Source: DASQUP01 sp035641235 (GTDB lineage: Bacteria > Actinomycetota > CADDZG01 > WHSQ01). Taken from it: a DNA stretch of 11,404 nt. Position numbers and translations under genes: made by a program. The stretch spans positions 1 to 11,404 of the forward strand of contig DASQUP010000083.1 of NCBI GenBank assembly GCA_035641235.1. The letters are read 5' to 3'. The notes beneath the pieces were generated by a model. The model ran no database searches. It was not told the DNA's origin and saw nothing but the letters and a program-made list of their open reading frames with translations. Below, one piece after another: positions 1 through 6,254 of this stretch; the stretch's first letter is position 1; every line of letters starts with the position of its first letter.

Positions 1-49
1 CCGGCGCGCCGGGTAGTCCTCTCGTTTATGAAACTTCGCGGCCGGCAGA

Positions 50-1462
50 CTACGTAGTAGTGCCGGTCGGCTGGATGTTTGCGTTCAGCCGGAAGAAGTT
101 GTCCGGGTCGTGCTTGTCCTTGAGCGCCGTCAGCCTGGCCAACCGGTCGCCGTAGGCGGTCTCCACGCCGGCGGTTCCTTCGTCGGACAAGAAGTTGGTG
201 TAGACCCCGGTGCTGTGCGGCTGGAGCGCGGCCCACCCTTCTCGCACCCACGTCCGGTGCTCATCGGCGTTGGGATCGGGCGGGGGCCATGCTGCCAGGA
301 CGTTGAGATCGAAGCCGACCTCACGAGGGCCCACTGCGGTGGCGTCAGCGTCAACCCTCGTGACCGCACCACCCACGGCCCAGCCGTTCATCTGCCAGAA
401 GGGGGCCGTCGCGGACGCAGCCTGCTCCATAATGACGTCGATGACCGCGTCGTTTATCTCGGGCAGACGATGGGACTTCCAGTAGTAGTGGCGCCCGTGG
501 GGGGCGCCGGCGTCGAGCATCGACTGGATGAACAGATAGGGAATAGGCCGGATCCCGTCGGCGAACGGCGCGCCGATCGCCCGCAATGGGGCGATCGCCT
601 TCTCTCCCTCGGCCGGATCACCGCTCCACACCAGGATCAGCACCACCATCGGCTTGCCGATTCGATCCAGGGGGACGAACGGGGCCGGCGGTGCAAGCGT
701 TATTGCCGGGCTGATGCCTAGCTCGTCGGGCGCGTCGGCGGCCGTTTCGTTCATGGCCTTCAGCACGGCCGGGCCGTCCTCGAGGGGCCACGCAATCGGA
801 CCTCCCAACACCATGGGTCCCACCGGATGGAGCCGGTACTCAAAGGCAGTAGCGATCCCGAAGTTCCCGCCGCCACCGCGCAATCCCCAGAACAGTTCGG
901 GCTCTGAGGTCGCATCGACGTGGAGGCTCTCTCCATCCGCGGTGACAAGCTCGACAGACAGCAGGTTGTCGACTGTGAGGCCGTAGTTGCGCATCAGATG
1001 TCCCAGCCCGCCACCCAGCGTCAGGCCAGCGATTCCCGTGTGACTGATGACGCCGCCGGTGGTCGCCAGTCCATGAGGCTGCGTGGCTTTGTCGAACTCG
1101 GACCAGATCAGCCCGCTGGCGGCACGCGCGGTGCGGGATTCGGGATCGACCCGTACCGCCTTCATCAACGAGAGGTCGATCATGATGCCGCCATCGCAGA
1201 CGGCGTGTCCCGCAACTGCATGACCACCTCCGCGGACGGAGACCAGCATTTCTCGCTCCCGGGCGAATCGGACGGCCTCAACGACGTCGTCCGCGCCCGC
1301 GCACCGAGCGATAAGCGCCGGCCGCCTGTCTATCGCTCCGTTCCAGACCCGGCGGGCCTCCTCGTATCCCTCCTCATCGGGCAACAGCAGCGCGCCCCGG
1401 AAGCTAGTGCGCAGCGCTTCGATGGCCGTCTTCTCGATGCTGCGGACTGCAGAACTGCTCAT
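50..1462 (-). CDS. FAD-linked oxidoreductase, BBE/6-hydroxynicotine-oxidase-like
   Basis: A 470-residue flavoprotein oxidase of the PCMH-type FAD-binding family (FAD_binding_4 plus C-terminal BBE domain), probably cytoplasmic because no signal peptide is visible. The FAD domain starts near residue 45. The RGGGH motif at 77-81 supplies His81, the usual site of covalent 8-alpha-histidyl FAD attachment. The second flavin loop, GGVISHTGIAGLTLGGGLG (136-154), has Ile139 where bicovalent BBE enzymes carry Cys, so at most one covalent link is expected, as in 6-hydroxy-D-nicotine oxidase. The C-terminus has the BBE signature: YTNF, then a DPDNFFRLN-type segment before the end. The ATG overlaps the TGA of the upstream NmrA-type gene (ATGA), and a GGAGG-rich Shine-Dalgarno lies inside that gene's 3' end, so the pair is a translationally coupled operon. 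The substrate cannot be read from sequence; alcohols, sugars or N-heterocycles are all possible. Length is normal for the family. Confidence 0.93.
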   Translation of the reverse strand: MSSSAVRSIEKTAIEALRTSFRGALLLPDEEGYEEARRVWNGAIDRRPALIARCAGADDVVEAVRFAREREMLVSVRGGGHAVAGHAVCDGGIMIDLSLMKAVRVDPESRTARAASGLIWSEFDKATQPHGLATTGGVISHTGIAGLTLGGGLGHLMRNYGLTVDNLLSVELVTADGESLHVDATSEPELFWGLRGGGGNFGIATAFEYRLHPVGPMVLGGPIAWPLEDGPAVLKAMNETAADAPDELGISPAITLAPPAPFVPLDRIGKPMVVLILVWSGDPAEGEKAIAPLRAIGAPFADGIRPIPYLFIQSMLDAGAPHGRHYYWKSHRLPEINDAVIDVIMEQAASATAPFWQMNGWAVGGAVTRVDADATAVGPREVGFDLNVLAAWPPPDPNADEHRTWVREGWAALQPHSTGVYTNFLSDEGTAGVETAYGDRLARLTALKDKHDPDNFFRLNANIQPTGTTT

Positions 1463-2364
1463 AGGTGGGCCTCCTCCTCATTGGTCACCGCGCCCTCCGG
1501 GAGCGCCTGTCTCAGGAAGTCCCCGAAACGCGTTGGGGTCACCGAGTCGGGCGTTCGCTCGATGCCCTCGAAGTAAATACGTTCGTTCCAAGCGAGTTGC
1601 ACGTCAACCACGAGCCCAGCCGCTTGCTCCGACATGCCGGCTCCGAGAAGCGCTCCCTTCACGGCGTCGGGCGGGAACTGGACGTAGGGAAGGTCCGGAA
1701 TCCCGATCCGTTCTCCTATGGCGCGCGTGGCCTCTGACATGGTCACGTCCTCGGGGCCGAGGAGGAGCTTGATCTCGTGCCCGGTGAAGTCCTGAAGACG
1801 AAGCCTCTGCGCGGCCTCCCTGGCGACGTCGCGGGTCGCGATCATCGGAACCCGCACATTGGGGTCCACTGCGCTCCCGTTGACCTTCTGAGCTTGGATC
1901 ATAGGCAAGGCAGCCAGCAGGTAGTCCATGTACGCCGCCGACCTCAACACCAATACGTTGGTGTTGTCGAGGGTGCGCAGGTCTTGCTCGAAGCCGTGGA
2001 GTCCTGCCGGTGGACCCGGTGCGTCGGCGCGGGCGGCCCCCGCGGCGCTCAATGCGACGACGTGCCTTACTCCAGACTTCCGGATTGCATCACACATCGC
2101 CCGCGCCATCGCTGCCCTGTTCTCGACGAAGTCCGGGTCGGCCATATTTTCGGGGAGCAGCACCAGGGCGGCCCGTGCTCCGTCGAGGAAATCGGTGAAC
2201 TCGTCGACGCTCGACGCGTCTCCCGAGACGACTTCCGCACCACGTTTGCGAAGTCCAGACAGGTCGCGGTTGTGCTCGAGGGCCCTTATCTCCTCGCCCG
2301 CCTCGAGGAGCAAGTGGGCGACCTTACCTCCGACGTTTCCTGCCGCACCCGTCACCGCGATCAT
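1459..2364 (-). CDS. NmrA-type NAD(P)-binding protein (atypical SDR, QorB/YtfG-like)
   Basis: A 301-residue Rossmann-fold protein of the atypical short-chain dehydrogenase/NmrA family. The N-terminus MIAVTGAAGNVGG carries the dinucleotide loop GxxGxxG near residues 6-12. A segment around SGVRHVVALSAAG and the LRSAAYMDYLL stretch match the core of NmrA/QorB-like proteins, which reduce quinones or azo compounds with NADPH or act as redox sensors. The classical YxxxK catalytic pair is not evident, as expected for atypical members. The ATG is preceded by a near-perfect Shine-Dalgarno, AAGGAGGT (complement of 2369-2376), five bases away. It is the first gene of a two-gene unit with the FAD oxidase (4-base overlap) and is divergent from an HxlR regulator. 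This layout parallels E. coli qorB (ytfG) beside ytfH, so NADPH-dependent quinone or electrophile reduction is the best guess. The family call is firm; the reaction is inferred. Confidence 0.9.
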   Translation of the reverse strand: MIAVTGAAGNVGGKVAHLLLEAGEEIRALEHNRDLSGLRKRGAEVVSGDASSVDEFTDFLDGARAALVLLPENMADPDFVENRAAMARAMCDAIRKSGVRHVVALSAAGAARADAPGPPAGLHGFEQDLRTLDNTNVLVLRSAAYMDYLLAALPMIQAQKVNGSAVDPNVRVPMIATRDVAREAAQRLRLQDFTGHEIKLLLGPEDVTMSEATRAIGERIGIPDLPYVQFPPDAVKGALLGAGMSEQAAGLVVDVQLAWNERIYFEGIERTPDSVTPTRFGDFLRQALPEGAVTNEEEAHL

Positions 2365-2404
2365 CTGGACCTCCTTTTATGCATCCTCGGTGCGACGGTA
2401 GGGG

Positions 2405-2457
2405 GTGCCCGTGGCACTCGGATAGTTCGAATCCCGAACTGGTACAGGTCCGGTACC
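2405..2457. promoter_or_regulatory. Divergent control region with three consecutive palindromes
   Basis: Three inverted repeats lie between the NmrA-type gene and the HxlR gene. (a) 2405-2417 is GTGCC-cgt-GGCAC, with perfect 5 bp arms. (b) 2424-2440 is AGTTCG-aatcc-CGAACT, with perfect 6 bp arms. (c) 2441-2457 is GGTACAGGTCCGGTACC, where 14 of 16 paired positions match around a central T. Sites b and c are both 17 bp and directly abut. HxlR proteins bind as dimers to short inverted repeats, often between divergent genes, so these are candidate operators for the adjacent regulator. Half-sites TAC/GTA in (c) recall the TACT-N7-AGTA boxes reported for YodB, with different spacing. I could not place convincing -35/-10 hexamers. 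If translation of the regulator really began at the ATG at 2379, these repeats would lie inside coding sequence, which I think less likely. Confidence 0.55.
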
Positions 2458-2474
2458 TCTGTCACCATTGCCGT

Positions 2475-3131
2475 GTGCCGCGAGATGAACACTGCCCGGT
2501 CTACCGATCCCTCGACCTGTATGGGGACCGTTGGGGCCTGCTGGTCGTGCGGGAGATCCTCCGAGGCGTGAGTCGCTTCAACGAGCTCGAGCGAAGCCTT
2601 CCCGGGATCTCTCGGTCGACCCTAGCGCAGCGGCTTCGCCACCTCGAGAAGGAGGCGATCGTGGAGCGCCGCACGACGCCCGATGGGCGCGGGACCGAGT
2701 ACGACCTGACCGAGGCCGGTCGCGGGCTCGTGACCGTGATCGAAGCCGTTAGCGAGTGGGGAGTTAGGTGGCTGATTCCGGACGTCGGGTCTCCCGAGTT
2801 TGACCCGGAGGGCTTGATGATCTGGATCAGCCGTCACGTCATGCTGGGTGAGCTCCCCGAGCGGCGCGTGGTCATCCGGTTCGAGCTGCGGAGCAAGGGC
2901 CGGCGCTATTTCTGGCTGGTGCTTAGAACCGGGGAGGCGTCTCTCTGTCCGGAGCATCCCGGTTTCCCCGAAGACGTGTTTGTCACCTCGAACCCCGCGG
3001 CGCTGTACCGGCTCGTTGTCGGAAAACAGAGCCTGGAAGGGGCCATCGCCGAAGGCGCGGTGAAGGTTTCGGGGCCACCTCGACTCGTCCGCTCGCTCCC
3101 CCGATGGTTACTCTTGCGGGCCTCCGGATAG
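2475..3131 (+). CDS. HxlR-family (DUF24) transcriptional regulator with C-terminal SCP2-like domain
   Basis: Residues 1-100 form an HxlR/DUF24 winged helix: HCPVYRSLDLYGDRWGLLVV, then the recognition region with SRSTLAQRLRHLE, and the wing with TEYDLTEAGRG. Cys7 in the HCPV motif sits where YodB, HypR and QorR carry their redox-sensing cysteine. The remaining ~110 residues resemble the SCP2-like sterol/lipid-binding fold fused to many actinobacterial HxlR proteins (RRYWLVL-type strand, NPAALYRLVVGKQSLEGAI helix, PRLVRSLPRWL end), so a small hydrophobic ligand may also be sensed. I chose GTG at 2475 because family members start a few residues before the HCPV motif and because the in-frame extension to an ATG at 2379 runs through the palindromes. 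Neither start has a good Shine-Dalgarno, so leaderless translation is possible. It is divergent from the NmrA/FAD-oxidase pair, its probable target. Confidence 0.9.
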   Translation: MPRDEHCPVYRSLDLYGDRWGLLVVREILRGVSRFNELERSLPGISRSTLAQRLRHLEKEAIVERRTTPDGRGTEYDLTEAGRGLVTVIEAVSEWGVRWLIPDVGSPEFDPEGLMIWISRHVMLGELPERRVVIRFELRSKGRRYFWLVLRTGEASLCPEHPGFPEDVFVTSNPAALYRLVVGKQSLEGAIAEGAVKVSGPPRLVRSLPRWLLLRASG

Positions 3132-3157
3132 GGCCGCCCCGCAGTGGGCGGCGGCCC
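3131..3157 (+). terminator. GC-rich hairpin at the HxlR stop codon
   Basis: GGGCCGCC (3131-3138) pairs with GGCGGCCC (3150-3157). An alternative pairing joins GCCGCCC (3133-3139) to GGGCGGC (3146-3152) with a six-base loop. The hairpin begins on the last base of the regulator's stop codon and ends 35 bases before the next gene's start. There is no clear U-tract, so it may be a weak terminator, an attenuator or an mRNA 3'-end stabiliser between the regulator and the VOC-methyltransferase pair. Confidence 0.45.
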
Positions 3158-3192
3158 GGTGCCGCGGTCGGCCGTATTTAAAGGAGAGTTCG

Positions 3193-3579
3193 ATGACGAA
3201 GGTGTTGGGTGTCGGCGGCGTCTTCTTCAAGAGTCAAGACCAAGAGGGAATGCGGGAGTGGTACTCCCGCGTTCTCGGCTTGGACTTTGAGGATTGGGGC
3301 GGGATGTTCTTCACTCCCGAGATGGCTGCCGGGCAGCCGGGAGCCGGCACGGTGTTCACTTCGTTCGAGGCGGAAACCGACTACTTCGAACCGTCGACCA
3401 AGGAATTCATGATCAATCTCATGGTCGATGACCTGGACGGGATTCTCGAACGCTGTGCCGGCGAAGGAGTAGAGCCGGTCGAGACGTTTGACGACGAGCC
3501 GAACGGCCGCTTCGCACACATCATCGATCTCGAGGGCCGCAAGCTGGAGTTGTGGGAACCCAAGCCGATGCCGGAGTGA
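3193..3579 (+). CDS. VOC-family (glyoxalase/bleomycin-resistance/dioxygenase fold) protein
   Basis: A 128-residue single-domain protein of the vicinal-oxygen-chelate superfamily. It shows both beta-alpha-beta-beta-beta halves: GVGGVFFKSQDQEGMREWYSRVLGL at the N-terminus, then INLMVDDLDGILERCAGEGVEP in the second half, ending in DLEGRKLELWEP. The Glu in the ELWEP motif is the usual second-half metal ligand. The first-half His seen in glyoxalase I is replaced by GVFF, so classical glyoxalase I activity is unlikely. A strong Shine-Dalgarno (AAAGGAGAG) ends about five bases before the ATG. It lies 61 bases after the HxlR gene, beyond a hairpin, and 19 bases before a methyltransferase, so it is probably co-transcribed with the latter. 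VOC proteins of this type often neutralise or bind small reactive compounds; the substrate is unknown. Confidence 0.9.
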   Translation: MTKVLGVGGVFFKSQDQEGMREWYSRVLGLDFEDWGGMFFTPEMAAGQPGAGTVFTSFEAETDYFEPSTKEFMINLMVDDLDGILERCAGEGVEPVETFDDEPNGRFAHIIDLEGRKLELWEPKPMPE

Positions 3580-3598
3580 GTCAGTTTACGAATAAAAG

Positions 3599-4375
3599 AT
3601 GACTAACTACCTCGACTACGACGCCGAGCTCCGGCTGCACAACGAGGTGCTGCGCGCTGCGTACGGTATCCGGCGCGCCGACAACGTCCTCGATATCGGT
3701 TGTGGGACCGGCGAAACTACCCGCGAGGCGGCTCGTATGGCTCTGGATGGGAGTGTTCTCGGAGTCGATGTTTCGGCACCGATGATCGAGCGCGCCCGCG
3801 AACTAAGTCACGCGGAAGGCCTCCAGAACGTTCTGTTCGAGGTGGCCGATGCCCAGGTTCATACGCTCCGGCCGGACCACTTTGACATCGCAATCAGCAG
3901 GTTCGGCACGATGTTCTTCGCGGATGCCGTGGCCGCTTTCGGGAACATCGGGCGCGCGTTGCGCCCGGGTGGGCGGCTCGTGATGATGGTGTGGCAGGAC
4001 GGGAACAGCAACGAATGGTTCGTATCGATTCGTACGGCGCTGGCGGGTGGCGAGAAGACAGCTTCTCTTCCCGAGGATGTCGAACCCTTTTCGCTCGGAG
4101 ATCCGAGCACAGTCGAGGAGATTCTCGCTGCGGCGGGGTTTACCGAGGTCGCTTTCAGTGAGGTGGACAAGCCCGTTTACTACGGTCGGGATGTGGGCGC
4201 CGCGTTCGACTTCGCGCGCGCCCTCTGGATCACGAACGAAATGGTGGAGCATATGGATCGTGCTTCCTCCGAGCGCGCCCTTGACCGTCTGCGCCGAACC
4301 CTTGCCGAACACCAGCGCGAGGACGGAGTGTGGTTTGAGTCGCGCGCCTGGATAGTCACCGCGCGCCGCCGCTGA
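3599..4375 (+). CDS. Class I SAM-dependent methyltransferase
   Basis: A 258-residue cytoplasmic methyltransferase of the Methyltransf_11/25 type. Motif I is VLDIGCGTG (residues 30-38). Asp57 in GVDVSAPMI is the expected acidic residue that holds the SAM ribose. FEVADAQ is the adenine-side motif, SRFGTMFFADAVAAFGNIGRALRPGG is motif IV through post-IV, and the C-terminal half supplies the substrate lid. This FGTMFFAD variant is frequent in actinobacterial and proteobacterial small-molecule methyltransferases. The region before motif I is shorter than in many relatives, which carry a YWNGPGGxRW-type lead-in; the ATG at 3599 is the only good start and lacks a clear Shine-Dalgarno, so translation may be coupled to the VOC gene 19 bases upstream. 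Acceptor substrate unknown. It converges on the minus-strand VOC gene across 69 bases. Confidence 0.92.
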   Translation: MTNYLDYDAELRLHNEVLRAAYGIRRADNVLDIGCGTGETTREAARMALDGSVLGVDVSAPMIERARELSHAEGLQNVLFEVADAQVHTLRPDHFDIAISRFGTMFFADAVAAFGNIGRALRPGGRLVMMVWQDGNSNEWFVSIRTALAGGEKTASLPEDVEPFSLGDPSTVEEILAAAGFTEVAFSEVDKPVYYGRDVGAAFDFARALWITNEMVEHMDRASSERALDRLRRTLAEHQREDGVWFESRAWIVTARRR

Positions 4376-4416
4376 CTGCTTCGTCGCGGGGAATCGGTGG
4401 CACTCCTCACTCGGTC

Positions 4417-4436
4417 TCGAAGCTTCGCTCCTTCGA
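4417..4436. terminator. Possible bidirectional hairpin between convergent genes
   Basis: TCGAAG (4417-4422) and CTTCGA (4431-4436) form a six-base stem; an overlapping perfect palindrome CGAAGCTTCG lies at 4418-4427. It is in the 69 bp gap between the methyltransferase and the convergent VOC gene, where a shared terminator would be expected. There is no strong U-tract, so this is tentative. Confidence 0.25.
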
Positions 4437-4444
4437 TTAGGCAA

Positions 4445-4921
4445 CTAATTCGGCAACTTCGACGGTTTCCACTCGGCCCGGGGGAGTGTCGCGGAATCGG
4501 GCACGCCCGGCTTGCGCCAAATAACCTCCACATAAGAGCCGTCGGGATCGTGGAAGGCCATGATCCACATGGTCTTCAAAGGGCGGACCGCTCCGTCCGC
4601 AGCTCCTTCCAACTCCGCGCGGCGCCGGATCTCTCTGAACGCCGCTTCCGAAGGCGCAAGGAAGGCGAAGTGGTCGAGCCGACCGCGCCGGAACATCTCT
4701 CCGGGCGCCTCAGGAAGAGGTGGTCCGGCGAGGATCTGGAACGGATGAAGGACGGTCGTGGACCCGACCTCCAGAAAGGTATGTCGCACTCCTTCCTCGG
4801 TCATGTCGAGCGTCTTTCTCGCGTCGAGTACTCGCTCGTAGAACGCCGAAAGTCGCTCGATGTCCTCCGTGAGGAATGTGACGTGGTGGATCCCGTGAAC
4901 GAGTTCTGTAACAGCGCTCAG
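4445..4921 (-). CDS. VOC-family protein with probable CTG start
   Basis: About 158 residues of a VOC-superfamily protein. The first module begins GIHHVTFLTEDIERLSAFYERVLDA, the typical glyoxalase/dioxygenase opening with the His at the metal-ligand position. The second contains RLDHFAFLAPSEAAFREIRRR and ends HDPDGSYVEVIW with a Glu ligand, so both canonical metal-side residues look present. Start choice is unusual. The frame has no ATG, GTG or TTG between the GIHHV motif and a TTG at 4990, and the stretch 4922-4990 is antisense to a MarR-like remnant. A strong Shine-Dalgarno AAGGAGG (complement of 4926-4932) sits four bases before a CTG at 4921, which I take as the start. If the TTG at 4990 were used, the protein would be 181 residues with an unrelated 23-residue N-terminus. 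No promoter is evident. Confidence 0.85.
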   Translation of the reverse strand: MSAVTELVHGIHHVTFLTEDIERLSAFYERVLDARKTLDMTEEGVRHTFLEVGSTTVLHPFQILAGPPLPEAPGEMFRRGRLDHFAFLAPSEAAFREIRRRAELEGAADGAVRPLKTMWIMAFHDPDGSYVEVIWRKPGVPDSATLPRAEWKPSKLPN

Positions 4922-4932
4922 GGTGCCTCCTT

Positions 4933-5085
4933 CAGTTGGTGCGCGCCACTCCCAAGGGACGCGCCTCGGCGCCGATTGCCCTCGACGCAATCGCCGAGGC
5001 CGAGGCTCGGTGGAGCGAGCTCCTTGGCGAGAGCAAGATGCGAAGCCTGCACAGATTGCTCGAAGAGCTCAACGCCAAGCTGTGA
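4933..5085 (+). pseudogene. 3' remnant of a MarR-like transcriptional regulator gene
   Basis: The plus-strand frame reads QLVRATPKGRASAP, then DAIAEAEARWSELLGES, then KMRSLHRLLEELNAKL and a TGA at 5083-5085. This matches the C-terminal end of MarR-type regulators: the LTPKGRA wing exit, the long dimerisation helix with EIEARW, and the final RLxxLLEEL helix. The winged helix-turn-helix half is missing. The frame is closed by TAA at 4909-4911, and the sequence left of about 4930 is the start of the oppositely oriented VOC gene. The fragment has no credible start except a GTG at 4939. The head-to-head position suggests an ancestral divergent regulator-enzyme pair from which a deletion removed the regulator's 5' half and the shared promoter. 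The family call rests on my reading of about 50 residues. Confidence 0.6.
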
Positions 5086-5118
5086 GCTGAGTGGGCCCAC
5101 AACAGAGTTGCGCCAGGG

Positions 5119-5856
5119 CTAGGGTTCCCTGATCAGGATCGTCCGTAAGTCCGCGCTACTGATGATGTCGCCACCCTCCTCGATGGAGGCGAACGCGAAT
5201 GCTTCGGCGCTCCCCGCTTGAAATGCGCCACCCGGCGGCGCGACGCGGGCCGATGCCGTGTTCGGCAGTCCATCGCAGGGAGCCGGCGCGAATGTGCCCA
5301 CGCCGACGACGCGACCGTCGTACACCCGGACTTCTCCACCCCGACCCGCGCTCGTCGGCGGGCACGTCACCGTTACGTCGATCAGGACGGCGCCGGCGTC
5401 GAGCACGGCCTCGTCGGCCAGGACAACGGAGACGCTGGGCCGGGCACGGAGTGAAGCCGAATCGCGGGCCTCCTTGGTCTTCCCCTGCTGCACGGCGAGA
5501 ACCGCGCTCACCTGTGCGCCGCCTGTTTGGAATGAGCCGCTGAGTGCCGGCACGGTGACGCGCACTCCATACGACAAGCGGGCGCACCGTGGCGTGAATG
5601 ACGCCTGGCCGGACGACTGCCCTTGGGCCACCGTCACCTGCGCGGTAACAATGTTCGCCTTCATGTCACAGGTGGTGGCGAGGTCGAAGGTCATGGTTCG
5701 ACCGTCGGGGGAGATCGTCGCCTGCTCGGACACGATCTCGATCGCCAGATCACTTCGATGAGCTTCGGCCGGCGGCGTCAATCCGCCGATCAGGAGGCCC
5801 AGTAGCACTGCGACTCCAAGCAGAAGGACTCGGCTCGAGACAAGGCTTCCAGCCAT
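5119..5856 (-). CDS. Secreted protein with two internal Cys-pair repeats
   Basis: A 245-residue exported protein of unknown function. A Sec signal peptide is clear: hydrophobic residues 10-26, then PPAEA with likely cleavage after Ala32 before HRSD. The mature part holds two similar modules. Each has a Cys pair, Cys63-Cys91 and Cys165-Cys194, spaced 28 and 29 residues, followed by matching strands: GSFQTGGAQVSAVLAVQQG (107-125) and GAFQAGSAEAFAFASIEEG (210-228). These look like tandem beta-sandwich domains with one disulfide each, a layout common in small actinobacterial secreted proteins. I chose ATG at 5856 over ATG at 5883 because GGGAGGAT (complement of 5861-5868) is well placed and gives a normal signal peptide. 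The gene is apparently monocistronic, with no enzyme motif; a surface or adhesive role is only a guess. Confidence 0.85.
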   Translation of the reverse strand: MAGSLVSSRVLLLGVAVLLGLLIGGLTPPAEAHRSDLAIEIVSEQATISPDGRTMTFDLATTCDMKANIVTAQVTVAQGQSSGQASFTPRCARLSYGVRVTVPALSGSFQTGGAQVSAVLAVQQGKTKEARDSASLRARPSVSVVLADEAVLDAGAVLIDVTVTCPPTSAGRGGEVRVYDGRVVGVGTFAPAPCDGLPNTASARVAPPGGAFQAGSAEAFAFASIEEGGDIISSADLRTILIREP

Positions 5857-5980
5857 GGTGATCCTCCCGCGTTCCCGCACCATCCCGTCGTCCTCTATAT
5901 ACGGGAGAGAGGCTCAGAGGGATTGCCTGAACTCTGGATCGCGGGGGCAACTCAGCCCCCTGGACATCGGGAGGACTTCT

Positions 5981-6020
5981 TTGCAACGCCGAGGCCTGTG
6001 GGAAGGCCTCCTCGTTGCAA
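5981..6020. repeat. 40 bp interrupted inverted repeat (strong hairpin)
   Basis: TTGCAACG (5981-5988) pairs with CGTTGCAA (6013-6020), and GAGGCC (5991-5996) pairs with GGCCTC (6005-6010). A 2x2 internal mismatch separates the two stems and an eight-base loop, TGTGGGAA, closes the hairpin. Fourteen of 16 arm positions pair. No U-tract follows on either strand, so it is not a textbook terminator. It lies about 125 bases upstream of the secreted-protein start and could be part of that gene's leader, a terminator for upstream transcription, or a dispersed palindromic element. Confidence 0.7.
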
Positions 6021-6254
6021 CAAATGATCGAAGGAACGAATCATCGGAGGACGGGCGTCCGTGGCGGCGGCGGTCCACTCGGCGGGGTACGTCCGCCTGG
6101 AACGCGACAGCCGCATAAACCCGAGAGACACGAAGGATTCTGGCGACTGACATTCGCGACCTGGTCACTTGGGGAGCAGCCGGTGCTCCGCCTGGCCCCC
6201 CTGGTGCGGACGAAAGTCGTTCTTGTCACACCTCCTCGTCAGAATGCACGGACG

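Noticed and set aside
1..12. Perfect palindrome CCGGCGCGCCGG at the window edge.
   Set aside because: It can form no stable loop as a 12-mer and is an easy chance product in GC-rich DNA; the context to the left is missing.
110..721. Long plus-strand frames opposite the FAD oxidase, and similar long antisense frames over other genes.
   Set aside because: They have low-complexity Arg/Pro/Gly composition typical of antisense frames in GC-rich genes and show no domain.
2424..2440. GTTCGAATCC, identical to a tRNA T-loop core, as a possible tRNA or att fragment.
   Set aside because: Flanks do not form the five-base T-stem and no tRNA body precedes it; it is better explained as a palindrome in the control region.
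2379..2474. N-terminal extension of the HxlR gene from ATG 2379, containing several cysteines (a CHHC motif).
   Set aside because: Family members start just before the HCPV motif, no ribosome site precedes the ATG, and the stretch is occupied by palindromes.
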